Below are positions 24,406 through 34,772 of a DNA stretch of 64,000 nt, in pieces. The translations under genes and the position numbers were made by a program. The notes beneath the pieces were generated by a model. That model searched no databases. It was not told where the DNA came from and saw only the letters and a program-made list of their open reading frames with translations. This stretch comes from Volutella citrinella. Its lineage: Eukaryota; Ascomycota; Sordariomycetes; Hypocreales; Nectriaceae. The DNA is taken from NCBI GenBank assembly GCA_034401135.1, contig JAWZSP010000004.1, forward strand, positions 1,550,001 through 1,614,000, read 5' to 3'. Numbering within the stretch: position 1 is the stretch's first letter; the number at the start of each line of letters is the position of its first letter.

Positions 24406-26535
24406 CCCATAATGTGATCCGCTTTGAGCCTTTGGTGTGAGAGTCTGATCGTCAGTTGTCACTAATACGCACCTCGCCAGCCTTGGTTAGGGCCCTCGCC
24501 CCAGGAAATCCCCATCCTTGTACAGAGCATCCGTATATGGAGCACCTATTTGCCCATTGCTGATAGCTCTGAACAGGTCCAACGAAAATGTGACTCGTCA
24601 GTTCAAGGAAGCACTGCTCCCCCCTGCAACCGGGGAGAACTGACTTGCCGGCGCCCAAGCTTCGGGTTGGCTTTCCCAACCTCCCCAGTTAGAATAATAA
24701 CCCAGAGGGTATATGATACACGGACCAGTTGATCGTCTACCAGGCGCCCCCGGGCGTGTCGGAGTTTACTGGTTTACAGCAATATGTAGTTGGGGAAGGA
24801 GACTTCACAAGATCCCCATCTTTTCGCTGTCTTCGCTGACCCGCATCACGCAGGATTCCCTTGCCAGCAGATTGAAACGCAAAACTCGGCCTGTGGCAAT
24901 GACCCGACACTGCGGGACGGGAAAGACAGACACACACATCCGAAGGACCACACCACGGCATGAAGGAGTCGCCAGCCAGTAGCAGATCCCGACTGCCTGT
25001 CTAGCTGCACGTTTGCAGTAGCTTTTTTTTGTCTCATTGAGCCCACCGCATCTGCGAAGTCCCCGCTTGCGCTGGGCCCCTACCTGGTATGGGACGATGG
25101 CCTTGCAAAACTTGGGGTTGCGGCTGCCTGAGATTGCCCATCACAGCGACGACCTAGTAGGTAAGGTATCTCCGAGACCCTCGACGGGTCTAAGTACAAC
25201 GAGTAGTCCGTGACCCCAATTTACGGGACATCCCGAAGAGTCAGGGGCATCCGGCTCAGCCTCTGTGTCCGAGCACCGCGGCTCCATCACGGATTCTATC
25301 ATCCTGGCAAGCACTAGGCACAGATCAGTCAACGACAGCGCTCGTACCTGGCCTAGCACCCCTTGGCCCCAGTCCCCAACGGCCATGCCAACTTCGTGCC
25401 TGTGTGGGTTGAGAACTTGAGTCCCAGCAGGCACGAAAATGTCACGCCAAAACCCACGCAGGGCCTCGGGAAGCGAGTATCTCTAGGATCGCCTTCTCCA
25501 CATTTGATTACTCGGGGCGATGACTGATGAAGGGAGCGGTGCGCGGGAGGTGCGTGCCCATGAAGCGCAACAGGCGCAGTCGTTTCAGTGGCCCTCTACA
25601 CTCAGAATACAGCACAACGGGACAGTTGTCATCGGTCTGGCTGTATCCGTAACTATTGGGCGTTTCTACACGCGAGCGCCTCACTAGTGCATCCAGGCGA
25701 TGCCCGTCATCCGTTGACTACCTACACCGGCATGTCCGCCAACACACTCAACAAGGGGGGCCCGCTCACTGTCGACACGGTACAGCTGCGGCGGTGCATG
25801 ACTGCACATCCACGGACGCGAGGCTTCCCTACCCGCCGTGCAGCATATTACTAGTACAGTATGTAAGTCCCCGGGTACAGATGGTCCCGACGCCTTGGTG
25901 CCACGACCGCTCCACCGGTTTACTCCTTGCAACCCATGCTCTCGGCTCACTGTCCTTTCTCGGCCTGGGCTAGCATGCATGCAACATGCAGGAGGTTGCA
26001 TCGATTCCACCTGTCCCTTTGGAAGAACTTTGTTGTATTCCTGGGCCCTGTTTGACTGATCCACTCAAGGAACATTCCCGTCAGCCTGGTCCTCTTCAAC
26101 GTTGCCGGCTGGTCGCCTCTCGACGCAAACGACGATTCTGAACAACTTGTTGAACTCCATTTTATTTGAATTCTGACGCCCTGCTTTCGAATGAAGGAGC
26201 CCTCGTTTGAAAGCTGGCCACGTCTACATGCTCGCTACGTGTTATGATTCATTCAAAGTCATGTCACATCTGTCCTATGGCCCTGCCTGCCCGCTTTTCC
26301 AGGCATGGTCCCTGCCCTGCTCAACCATCTATCGTGACATCGTCAAACAAGCAAAAGCAAAAATCCTCCGCTACCAGTTATGTAATGATGCATACCCAAC
26401 CCAGAGTTTGGGGATAATGCTCTAAAGTACCCGAAAAGTGCAGCCCAACGCATTCGCCGCCATTACGGGATTAGGCTGCTAACAGCCAGCTTTCAGGTAG
26501 GAGTGCGTGCTGCAGCACAGCGAGCAAGCAAGTTT

Positions 26536-28163
26536 TCAGGCAGCCCCGTGGCCATTCTCATTTGAACGGTGGGCGCCGTTTTGAACGACGGGCTTCTCCC
26601 ACAGTTTATGCTCAGACCATGATGATGAGTTGGGTGATTCAAGCGGCTCATCCCGCATCGAGTGGTCGTTGTCAGGCATCACCTCACCCTCACTCACGAC
26701 CGGGAACGGGGTCAGCACATGGCTGATATCGCCCCACCACGACTCGCCAAACTGTTTGTACCAGCTCACGGTGGAACGCAGGCCCGTCTCAAGGGAGGTT
26801 TTGGGCTCCCAGCCTAACCGGCGCAGCTTGGTGCCGTCAACGGCGTATCGCTGGTCATTGTACGGGCGGTCATGGGTATATTTGATCCACTGTCGAAGTT
26901 GCTCGGGGGTATCATGCGGGATCTCCATGTGTGAGAGCAACAAGCTGCACAGCTCTAGGTTCGAGACTTCGTCGTAGGAGCCGACGTTGTACACCTGGCC
27001 GAGTTGGCCATGGTGTAGGATGGTATCAAAAGCATCCGCCGCGTCCCCGGCATAGAGGTATCTTCGCGTTGGCTTCCCATCACCATGAAGGACAACGGGG
27101 CGTCCTCGGTTCAAAAGGCAGGTGAACTTGGGGATGATTTCTTCCACGTGTCAGAGCCGGCGGCGCAGCGGCAAGGACTTGTCCTTGGGGCAGGGTCAAC
27201 TCACTTTCTGGGTACTGGTGGGGGCCATAGACATTGTTGCTCCGCACAATGATGGCTGGGAGCTTGAAGCTCTTCTGGTAGGACTGAACCAACATCTCTG
27301 CCGCCGCCTTGCTCGCCGCGTAAGGATTGGTGGGCGCAAGGATACTGGACTCAAGCAGGTCGTTGTCGTCCTCCTTGACTTCGCCATACACCTCATCTGT
27401 GGAGATGTGGATGAATCGCTTGACGCCGACCTTTTTGGCACTCTCGAGCAGCACGTGGGTGCCGTACACATTGGTATGAGTGAAGCCATAAGAGTTGCCA
27501 AAGCTGAGGTCAACGTGTGATTGGGCAGCGAAATGCAAGACGGTGTCGATATTGTATTGTTCCATGCAGTCGAGGACTTCGTCAGGCTGGGTAATGTCGC
27601 CGTGGTAAAATGTGAAATTGGGCTTGTCCTGCAGCACGCCAGTGTTGTTGAGCGAGGAGCAGTAGTCGAGCTTGTCGAATGAGACGATGTTGTATGCGTG
27701 GGGGTATGTCAAGGTGAGATGGCGGACAACCCAACAGGCGCTGCGGCAGGGGGGTCAGGGCTGGATTCACTTGCAAGAAGATGGAATGTAGACGGGGGGG
27801 GGTTCCGATGGGAGTGTGGCACACTCATGAGGGGGCAGGTAGTGCAGAGCTTGGCTTGGCTTGGCTCAGGGCGTTGCAGACTCACATGAAACCGGCACCG
27901 CCTGTTATCATGATGTTTTTCACATCAGCACGGGGCTCGAAGTTGGTTGTACCCGTGAGCACTGGCGCCGTTCTCCAGACCTCGGCATGTTGCGAGAGCC
28001 TCCGGAGGCTGCTGGCCTTGCCTTTGACTTGGGTTAGACTTGAGAGACGGCGAGGGAGGAGACAAGGGGGGGCACGGGTGCCATGGGCGGATGCTATGTG
28101 CTTCAGGGTGTGTGGTTTTGTACCATTAGATGGGCCATTGGTGGCGGCGACAGTCCTCGTCAT
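26536..28163 (-). CDS. NDP-glucose 4,6-dehydratase (UDP-glucose type)
   Basis: Predicted extended short-chain dehydrogenase that converts an NDP-glucose, in fungi probably UDP-glucose, to the 4-keto-6-deoxy sugar, the first step toward UDP-rhamnose. Exons 27886-28163, 27205-27740 and 26536-27140, giving about 472 residues. It shows the NAD-binding MITGGAGFI loop, the active-site STDEVYGE segment, the YAASK catalytic pair, and RSNNVYGPHQYPEKIIPKF restored by the second splice. The C-terminus (RRYLYAGDAADAF, VYNVGS, RYAVDGTKLRRLGW) is typical. The first 80 residues are a basic, Ser/Pro-rich extension of no recognised type. Part of it could instead be an intron (GTACAA donor after residue 15, CTAAC branch), which would shorten it. 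The usual partner, a bifunctional epimerase-reductase, is not in the window. Confidence 0.9.
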
Positions 28164-29020
28164 GATTGTCACCGGGAGAGATATGATATCAACTGAGCTA
28201 GACGGAAACGGTGGACGGCAGCGACGGCAAGCAGCCAGCGGAGAGCAAAGGGCGTGAGAAGAGCAGAGACCCGAGTCAATGCCGGATCCTGGGCATGCGC
28301 ACGCCCGTCCCGGTGCCGTAGTCTTGGTGTTCAACTATGGGGCCGGTCACCGACTCCGAGTCGGTGTATGAGGGGCGCACACGCGGTGAGTGAGTGACCT
28401 GGAGGGGCATATACGGAGTCAGGGTGTGAGCGTCGCCCAGCCAGAGCCAGATATTGCGCCGAGGGAGGACAAGCCGTCAAGCCGAGCAGAGGGATATGGC
28501 GTGCAGTGGTGTAGCACGCTGGCGGGACGTCCTCAACAGGAGCTAGGAGCCAGGAACACCGGGAGGGGGCGGTACCAGGCGATGTGGGATGAGGCTATAA
28601 TTATCCGGCGCAAAATCTTGAGTCTCAGACTTGAGCATTACCAACGCCACACACCACACGCAGCCTGTAAAAGGGGGGGCCAACCCGGTTTAGGTGTGCG
28701 TCAACAGATGGCGGCTCTACCTGGAGGGGTTGGGGACAGCCCCGCCACAACTCAGCAGAACGAGCCACCACTGCCACTGCCACCACTACCACCACCACTG
28801 TCAAACCCCCGCCCCCGCCATGACGGTGCCACTGCGCTGAGGCTGAGGTGCGCTGCTACCGTAAAGCAGGGAAGAAAGTGCTGTTCTGTCTCATACCAGG
28901 TCAATTGATTGCCAGTACCAAGAAGAAGAAAAGACGAATGCCGAGGTTCCAGGCCAGGAACAAGTTTTGCTAATGCTGAATACGTAGTGGTAATAATGAC
29001 AATTGCCCAGACATGCGCGG

Positions 29021-29040
29021 CGTGGCGTCCCGTGGCGTCC
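29021..29040. repeat. 10-base tandem repeat
   Basis: Two exact copies of CGTGGCGTCC followed by a degenerate third copy (CGTGGAATCC). Confidence 0.85.
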
Positions 29041-29626
29041 CGTGGAATCCACAGGCGACGCCACCCATCATCTTTGTCCTTGTCAACCGACGACGGCTTC
29101 CAGATTCAGCAATGCACGGCACGGCCAAACGGCGAAGCCGCAAACTCAACCCTCATTCTGCGACGAATTTGAATGTTCAGGACTGCCAGGGTCTCGCCGT
29201 GCCACTCTGGGCACACGGGTACTGTGCGAGTGGCACCGGAGCCATTGATGAAAATAGCTGGAGCGATGAGGAATTCATCCATCGTGTGGCGTCGCTGGAA
29301 TGCGGATGGCCTCGCCGTTATCCCGCAAGCTCGCCAACACCGTCCGTACTTACCGTGCAATCGTACAGTACGGGTGCCTGCATGAACGCCGTCCAGGCCG
29401 ACCGTGCCGCTGCCCGCCAAGCAACCGAAGCAGCGCGGGCGTCGCGGCCTAGTCAGGGGAAAACGCCCAGCTGGCAAGCCTCGAACTGACGGGTTACATA
29501 CAGCTAGCATGCAACTGGAATCACGACAGTGCCGATACCACCTCGCCCCGTTCGGCACTCGCGTCACCAAACGGATGGCATCCTTCGACTTCTCGTCGGG
29601 CACCGCGTGCTCTGATTGAGCTGGCC

Positions 29627-29697
29627 GCAATCGCAATCGCAATCCCGGGGATCACTTCCGCCGTCACCGCCGCGTCGTCGTCGTCGTCGTCGTCGTC
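29627..29697. repeat. GCAATC and GTC microsatellites
   Basis: Three exact GCAATC hexamers at 29627-29644, then after 29 bases eight GTC trinucleotides at 29674-29697. Both are in non-coding DNA. Confidence 0.85.
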
Positions 29698-30850
29698 TTC
29701 TTTCGCCCATGCATGCAACTCGTCACTCCCGGCGGATGCCCTGCAACCCTACATGGCAGCATCGTGTATTATTATAGTACTACTTCAAAAAGGCTCCAGC
29801 AAGAGCCACAGCTACCGGTAGCCATCCCATCCCGCTCCACCCCGTCCACCCATCCATCCGCCCGCACGTCGCCAGTTCAAAGGGAAGCCAGGCGGTGGAC
29901 GAATCAACCGCCCGTCAGTCGCATCGTATCGTACGTCCCCGCGTAGCAATTGCGACAAACTCCCCGTGTCGTATCGCTAGGGCAGCTGGTGAGCCCTGCC
30001 TCCGTTGTGTGTGTGGGCGAGGCGTGTGTGTTCCGTGCCATCCCCGGGCCCCGGCTCCCCCAGCGCTAATCGGAAATCAACCCTCGCCGGGGTATCATTC
30101 TGGCCAAATCCTCGCCCGACTTGTCATGCTCCTCGTTCATGCCGTGGCCTGTACCTGCGTCCTTGGCATCCCCCTTTGAGAAGCAAGTCCGTGGCAGGGG
30201 ATCACGGCGATGATCGTTTGCTGGCCCAGGGGGTCCAGGGGGGGGGTGTGGGCTCGCCTATAGCCCTCCATGCTTCATCCGTGCGACCCAATCACCCCAA
30301 ACGGGCCGTGTAAACGACCTTGTCAATCATCCAATCCCTCGGCGGCTGTCCTCACTTTGGCAGGGGAGTGCGCAACAGCGGGCCATTTCAGTTGCGCCGT
30401 TGTAGTAGATGATAACATGCGTCCTAAGGATCGGGGGGCATGGATCTAAATGGCTTTTCTTGGCCTCGTCAAAGGTGACAAAGACACATCCGTGCCTGGC
30501 TCTTGATGGGATTATGTTGTACATGAAATACAACACAACATCACCGAGTGTTCCGATCGATGCAGTTCATAATACAATAGATGGCCATTGTAAGAAGGGA
30601 ATCCTTGCATAGCGAACAGCAGAGTACATCAATATGGAGAGTCTATTGATATCTGGCAACCGCTGGAACCTAGCTGCCAGCAAGTGCGGAATATTCAGAC
30701 ACATCAACGGCTCGTCGTCCTCACAAGCAGCACAGGGACAGATGGGCATGGGAATCGACGTTGCTGTAAACCGACGCGCTCTTTGGGCGATCAAGTCGAC
30801 GCTACATAATTGAACATTCCTGGACTCCACGGCAAAATCAAGCCAAGTTT

Positions 30851-32089
30851 CTACAGGTTGAACCTCTTGCGGTCCTTTTCCATCTTCGCCTTCCACTCCC
30901 ACTGCGTCGCATCTTCACCCTCACTCCCAGCCCGTCCAATGCCCTTGTCCACTCTCCTCAGCTTGAGGGTGAAGCGGGGTCCCAGCTCTTGCAGACCCGC
31001 TCGGATCTCCTCGACGCCCTTGAGCTCCTTGCCGTCCTCTCCCACGATGCTCTTCTCGGTTGGGCGCTTGTCCCGGAACACGTAGCGGTGTCGCCGCACA
31101 AAGATGTAGTCTCGCTGGTTGTGCAGCGTCACGGCCTGCCGACCCTGGAACTCGGGTCGCGGGGGGAACAGCGTCTGGAACAGCTTCGCCGTCAGAAGGC
31201 CGAGGGGCGTCTTGAAGTTGTTGAGCAGCAGCTCGGGGTAGTGGTTGGTAGGGTTGCCGTGGCCCGGGAGCTTCTTGCCCTCAATCCAGTTGGAAATCGA
31301 GAAGTGGAACGTGGGGCCCGAAGGCAGATGGACAATGGACATTGCCGTGGGCTTCTTCTGATCCTCCCTCACGAGAACCACGGCAGTGTACTCTCGGTTG
31401 CTCGCGAACCGGCAGATCTCGCGGAGGGAGTACTTGTAGCTGAAGCGGTGGCCCGATCGAGGGACGTAGCTGCTGTTGGGGAAGAGGCCGCACAGGAGCT
31501 CTGTCTCGCTGTGGATGGTCGAGTTGAGGGATGTGGTGATCAGGATCTTGGGTGTAGGGGCAGGAAGGTCGGAGAATAGTGTAGGGAACTTGAGATATAG
31601 GGACGACGGAGTGAGGTCGAGGTTGGTGCTTGTTGTCGACGGCGCAGCGCTAGTTTCTCGCTGCGCTCTTCGTTCTCGCTTCTTCTCCAGTGCCGCTTTC
31701 CGCTCTTCGTCGTCCTCTTCGTCCGAGTCCAACATACTATCAACATCATCATCGTCGTCGTCGTCCTGATTTTCCGCCTCGAAAGCGGCCTGCTCTGCCG
31801 CCTCAGCCTCCTGGATGCGCCGGCGCTTCAGCTTCTCAAGGTCGACCTGCGCGCCTAGGCTATCATCGTCCACGTCATCCCATACACGCTTCTGGTCAAG
31901 AGTAATGGGCTTGTTCTTCGCCAAACGAGCGGCGCGGAGCTCAGGGTTGCGTTCCTCCTCCTTCTTTCGACGGTGTCGCTCCTCGTGACGCTCTTTGCCC
32001 AAAATCTTCTTGCGCTGGACGAAGAGTTCGCGTCGCCGGCCCTTGTTGGCCGACTTTAGGGCGCCCTCAGACGGCTTCCCGAATCCCAT
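30851..32089 (-). CDS. rpf1: Rpf1-like ribosome production factor (Brix domain)
   Basis: Predicted nucleolar factor for assembly of the 60S ribosomal subunit and 25S/5.8S rRNA maturation, 412 residues, one exon. The N-terminal 150 residues are basic and then acidic, with coiled-coil character (LKRRRIQEAEAAEQAAFEAE) and a run of seven aspartates. The Brix domain covers about residues 170-400, with PKILITTSLNSTIHSETELL, YKYSLREICRFASNREYTAVV, HFSISNW and NNFKTPLG, and ends with YIFVRRHRYVFRD and GPRFTLKLRRVDKG, as in Rpf1. Upstream in-frame ATG codons exist (to 32191), but the start at MGFGKPSEG matches fungal Rpf1 best. It is head-to-head with the Noc3 gene, 296 bases apart. Confidence 0.93.
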   Translation of the reverse strand: MGFGKPSEGALKSANKGRRRELFVQRKKILGKERHEERHRRKKEEERNPELRAARLAKNKPITLDQKRVWDDVDDDSLGAQVDLEKLKRRRIQEAEAAEQAAFEAENQDDDDDDDVDSMLDSDEEDDEERKAALEKKRERRAQRETSAAPSTTSTNLDLTPSSLYLKFPTLFSDLPAPTPKILITTSLNSTIHSETELLCGLFPNSSYVPRSGHRFSYKYSLREICRFASNREYTAVVLVREDQKKPTAMSIVHLPSGPTFHFSISNWIEGKKLPGHGNPTNHYPELLLNNFKTPLGLLTAKLFQTLFPPRPEFQGRQAVTLHNQRDYIFVRRHRYVFRDKRPTEKSIVGEDGKELKGVEEIRAGLQELGPRFTLKLRRVDKGIGRAGSEGEDATQWEWKAKMEKDRKRFNL

Positions 32090-32385
32090 CGTGGCCAGAA
32101 GTGTGTCAAATGATGAATTGAGAGGTGCGTGTGGTGGTGACTTGTTGGCAGGCTCGCCCGGCAAATTTTGGTCACTGGAGGGGCATTGCACAGGCGGCAG
32201 AAAATTCCAAAATTTTGGCGGTGAGGCGAAATCGCACCTTCTGATTGGAGCATCTCATGCGGATCCCCACCAAGACTCATGATAATCTTTGCCTCGACAT
32301 TAGAAGAAATCGGCAGCCCCAAATCCTTTTGGCGAAAAAGGGTGCGAGTTCGATTCCTGTCACCAGGACCGACACATTGGCAAAG
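32090..32385. promoter_or_regulatory. Shared Rpf1/Noc3 bidirectional promoter
   Basis: A 296-base region separates the two divergent start codons. It contains a perfect 12-base palindrome CCAAAATTTTGG at 32207-32218, close to the yeast RRPE element of ribosome-biogenesis promoters (AAAAATTTT core), an ATTGG (inverted CCAAT) at about 32244, and GCATCTCATGC at about 32250-32260, whose reverse strand resembles part of the PAC element. The match to yeast elements is an inference; binding factors in this fungus are unknown. Confidence 0.5.
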
Positions 32386-34404
32386 ATGGCGCCTAATGGG
32401 ACCAAGCGAAGAAAGCTCGCTCACGAGTCTGACGACGAATCGCAGCGGCAGGCGTCGTCCAAGAAGGTGCAAAAGTCCTTCTTCAAGAACGCCTCCAACT
32501 GGGACCTGGAGCAGGACTACGAGTCGCGGCCGCGCAAGGGCAAGAAGCCAAAGAAGGAGAGCAATCGCTTGCCCATCAAGACGGCAGATGGCAGGATAGA
32601 GCAGCAAGAGTCGGAGCAACAGGACGATGTCGCCTCGGCCGAGAGCGATACTGAGTGGCTCGAGGGTCGCGAGGACGAGCTTGAGTCGGACGAGGAGCCC
32701 GAGCCGGTCGAGGAGGAACCTGAAGTGCCCGAGGCCCAGCAGATCCTAGAGGCACAGGAAGAGCTGGCCAAAATTGCCACGGCTGTCAACGAGAACCCCG
32801 AGGATCATGTTGGCGCCTTCAAAGCACTCGCCAAGATCGGACAGTCCAAGATTGAGGCGATCCAGATGCTCGCGATCATGACCCAAATGACGGTTTACAA
32901 GGATGTCATCCCCGGATACCGAATACGGCCGCAGACCGAAGACGGCCCCAAGGAGAAGCTGTCAAAGGAGGTCCGCACGCTCAGGCATTACGAGCAGGCC
33001 CTCGTCTCGGGCTACCAAGCATACATCAAGGAGTTGGCTAGGTGCGCAAAGCTTCCCTCGAGAAGCTCGCGAGGACGCCAGAGCCTCTCCAGCATCGCCA
33101 TTACATGCACATGCACCCTCCTCACCTCCGTTCCGCACTTCAACTTCCGAAGCGACCTGCTGAAGATTCTCGTCGGGAAGCTCAGCAAGCGCAGAATCGA
33201 CCAGGATAGCAACAAGTGCCTCGAAGCCATCCACACTCTCTTCAAAGACGACGAGGAGGGACGTCCCTCCATGGAGGCCATGTCACTCTTGTCCAAGATG
33301 ATGAAGGCACGCGACTACCAGGTCGACGAGAGCGTCGTCAACCTGTGCCTGAGCCTGCGTCTGCTCTCCGAGTTTGCGGGCAAGGCGTCGCAGGACCAGG
33401 TGGAGCGAGATGAGGCTGCGGCCAAAGCCAAGAAGCCCAAGCACGAGTTCCGCACCAAGCGCCAGCGCAAGGCCATGAAGGAGCAAAAGGCCCTCGACAA
33501 GGACATGGCCAACGCGGACGCGCTGGTCAGCCACGAGGAGCGAGATCGGATGCAGTCGGAGACGCTCAAGCTGGTCTTTGCAACCTACTTCCGCATCCTG
33601 AAGATGCGGTTGCCGCACCTCATGGGTGCCGTTCTCGAGGGCCTGGCCAAGTACGCCCACCTCATCAACCAGGACTTCTTCGGTGACCTGCTCGAGGCAC
33701 TGAAGGACCTGATCAGACACAGCGATGAGGATGCTGAGGCAGGGCCAGCGGATGAGGATGGTGGGGCTGAGGGCGAGGAGGACGACGAGGATGACGACGA
33801 GGTTCCAGTCCGCAACTTGACCCGCGAAGCTCTCCTCTGCACCGTGACGGCCTACGCCCTTCTGGCCGGACAGGACGCGCACAACTCCCGTAACGACCTC
33901 CACCTCGACCTCTCCTTCTTCACGACCCACCTCTTCAAGTCCCTGCTCTCCCTCTCCACCAACCCAGACCTGGAGCTCACCCGGCCCGCCAACACGGCCA
34001 CCTCGGCAAACTCAAAGGTCAACGTCCAGACCACCACCGTCCTTCTCCTGCGCTCCCTCACGGGCATCCTCCTCCCGCCCTGGAACATCCGATCTGTGCC
34101 CCCGCTGCGTCTCGCGGCCTTTGTGAAACAGCTCATGACGGCCGCGCTGCAGCTGCCCGACAAATCCTGCCAGGCCGTTTTGGTCTTGCTCAGTGACATC
34201 GCTCACACCCACAGCAAGAAGGTCCGCAGCCTTTGGAATACTGAGGAGCGCAAGGGCGATGGTCGTTTCAATGCCATCGGCGATAGCGTCGAGAGCAGCA
34301 ACCCTTTCGCCGCCACGGTCTGGGAGGGCGAGCTGCTACGGAAACACTTTTCACCCAAAGTCAGAGAAGGTATCAAGTTGGTGGAAAAGGGCATGTCAGA
34401 GTAG
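32386..34404 (+). CDS. noc3: Noc3-like nucleolar complex protein
   Basis: Predicted pre-60S assembly and export factor that pairs with Noc2, and in yeast also has a role at replication origins. Single exon, 672 residues. The N-terminus is basic and acidic (about 1-150), then the NOC3 domain (QILEAQEELAKIATAVNENPED, GAFKALAKIGQSKIEAIQML), then an alpha-helical repeat region with VPHFNFRSDLLKILVGKLSKRR, and a CBF/Mak21-type C-terminal domain (LKLVFATYFRILK, VLEGLAKYAHLINQDFFGDLL). An acidic linker (EGEEDDEDDDE) sits before the last third. The first in-frame start in the longer open frame is at 32245, but ATG at 32386 gives the usual N-terminus and fits the shared promoter. Confidence 0.92.
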   Translation: MAPNGTKRRKLAHESDDESQRQASSKKVQKSFFKNASNWDLEQDYESRPRKGKKPKKESNRLPIKTADGRIEQQESEQQDDVASAESDTEWLEGREDELESDEEPEPVEEEPEVPEAQQILEAQEELAKIATAVNENPEDHVGAFKALAKIGQSKIEAIQMLAIMTQMTVYKDVIPGYRIRPQTEDGPKEKLSKEVRTLRHYEQALVSGYQAYIKELARCAKLPSRSSRGRQSLSSIAITCTCTLLTSVPHFNFRSDLLKILVGKLSKRRIDQDSNKCLEAIHTLFKDDEEGRPSMEAMSLLSKMMKARDYQVDESVVNLCLSLRLLSEFAGKASQDQVERDEAAAKAKKPKHEFRTKRQRKAMKEQKALDKDMANADALVSHEERDRMQSETLKLVFATYFRILKMRLPHLMGAVLEGLAKYAHLINQDFFGDLLEALKDLIRHSDEDAEAGPADEDGGAEGEEDDEDDDEVPVRNLTREALLCTVTAYALLAGQDAHNSRNDLHLDLSFFTTHLFKSLLSLSTNPDLELTRPANTATSANSKVNVQTTTVLLLRSLTGILLPPWNIRSVPPLRLAAFVKQLMTAALQLPDKSCQAVLVLLSDIAHTHSKKVRSLWNTEERKGDGRFNAIGDSVESSNPFAATVWEGELLRKHFSPKVREGIKLVEKGMSE

Positions 34405-34772
34405 TAGGCAGGGTATCGCTTGGGTTCAAGGGAAATGTTTGTAGACAGCGAGCATTAAAAGAAAAGGATTATGTGATGACACGTCGGCTAATGCTCAAGA
34501 TATCAATTGATACATTGTTCATCTCAAGTTCACTAATGTCTGGTAGCCCAGCATGAAGAAAAAGCAAAACAAACTAGGTTATTCTTCTAGCAAGAATTAA
34601 GGAGCAAGAGTGATTGATCCCGTCATTCATTGTGAAATACGTATCCCCAGCCGGCGAAGGTATCATTCCACTCATCGCCACCAAACGCACTTTACATGGT
34701 CCATCTGCACTCCAAGTCAGCTCCACCCGCTATGCGCTGTTCCAGCAAGCGACTTACGCTTCATGATCCACG
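34405..34772. other. Short intergenic region between converging genes
   Basis: It holds the 3' ends of the Noc3 gene (plus) and the unrecognised gene (minus). No coding frame is supported. Confidence 0.5.

Larger units (their letters stand above)
21095..26535. other. Gene-poor gap of 5.4 kb
   Basis: No gene is supported on either strand. Several long but low-complexity frames occur, the longest being 380 codons on the minus strand at 21266-22408, rich in Ser, Pro, Arg and Cys without domain character. Features inside are a poly-T tract at 23243-23260, an AAAGCC repeat at 23381-23420 and a 15-base direct repeat at 24376-24405. Non-coding transcripts or regulatory DNA are possible. Confidence 0.5.
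28164..30850. other. Intergenic region, 2.7 kb, no gene seen
   Basis: It holds the promoter of the dehydratase gene and the 3' flank of the rpf1-like gene. Tandem repeats occur at 29021-29040, 29627-29644 and 29674-29697. No supported coding frame was found. Confidence 0.5.

Noticed and set aside
32340..32370. tRNA-like B box (GAGTTCGATTCC) before the Noc3 start
   Set aside because: The T-stem pairs poorly, no 5' half with a matching acceptor stem (CCTGGTG) was found upstream, and the stretch sits in the Noc3 leader.
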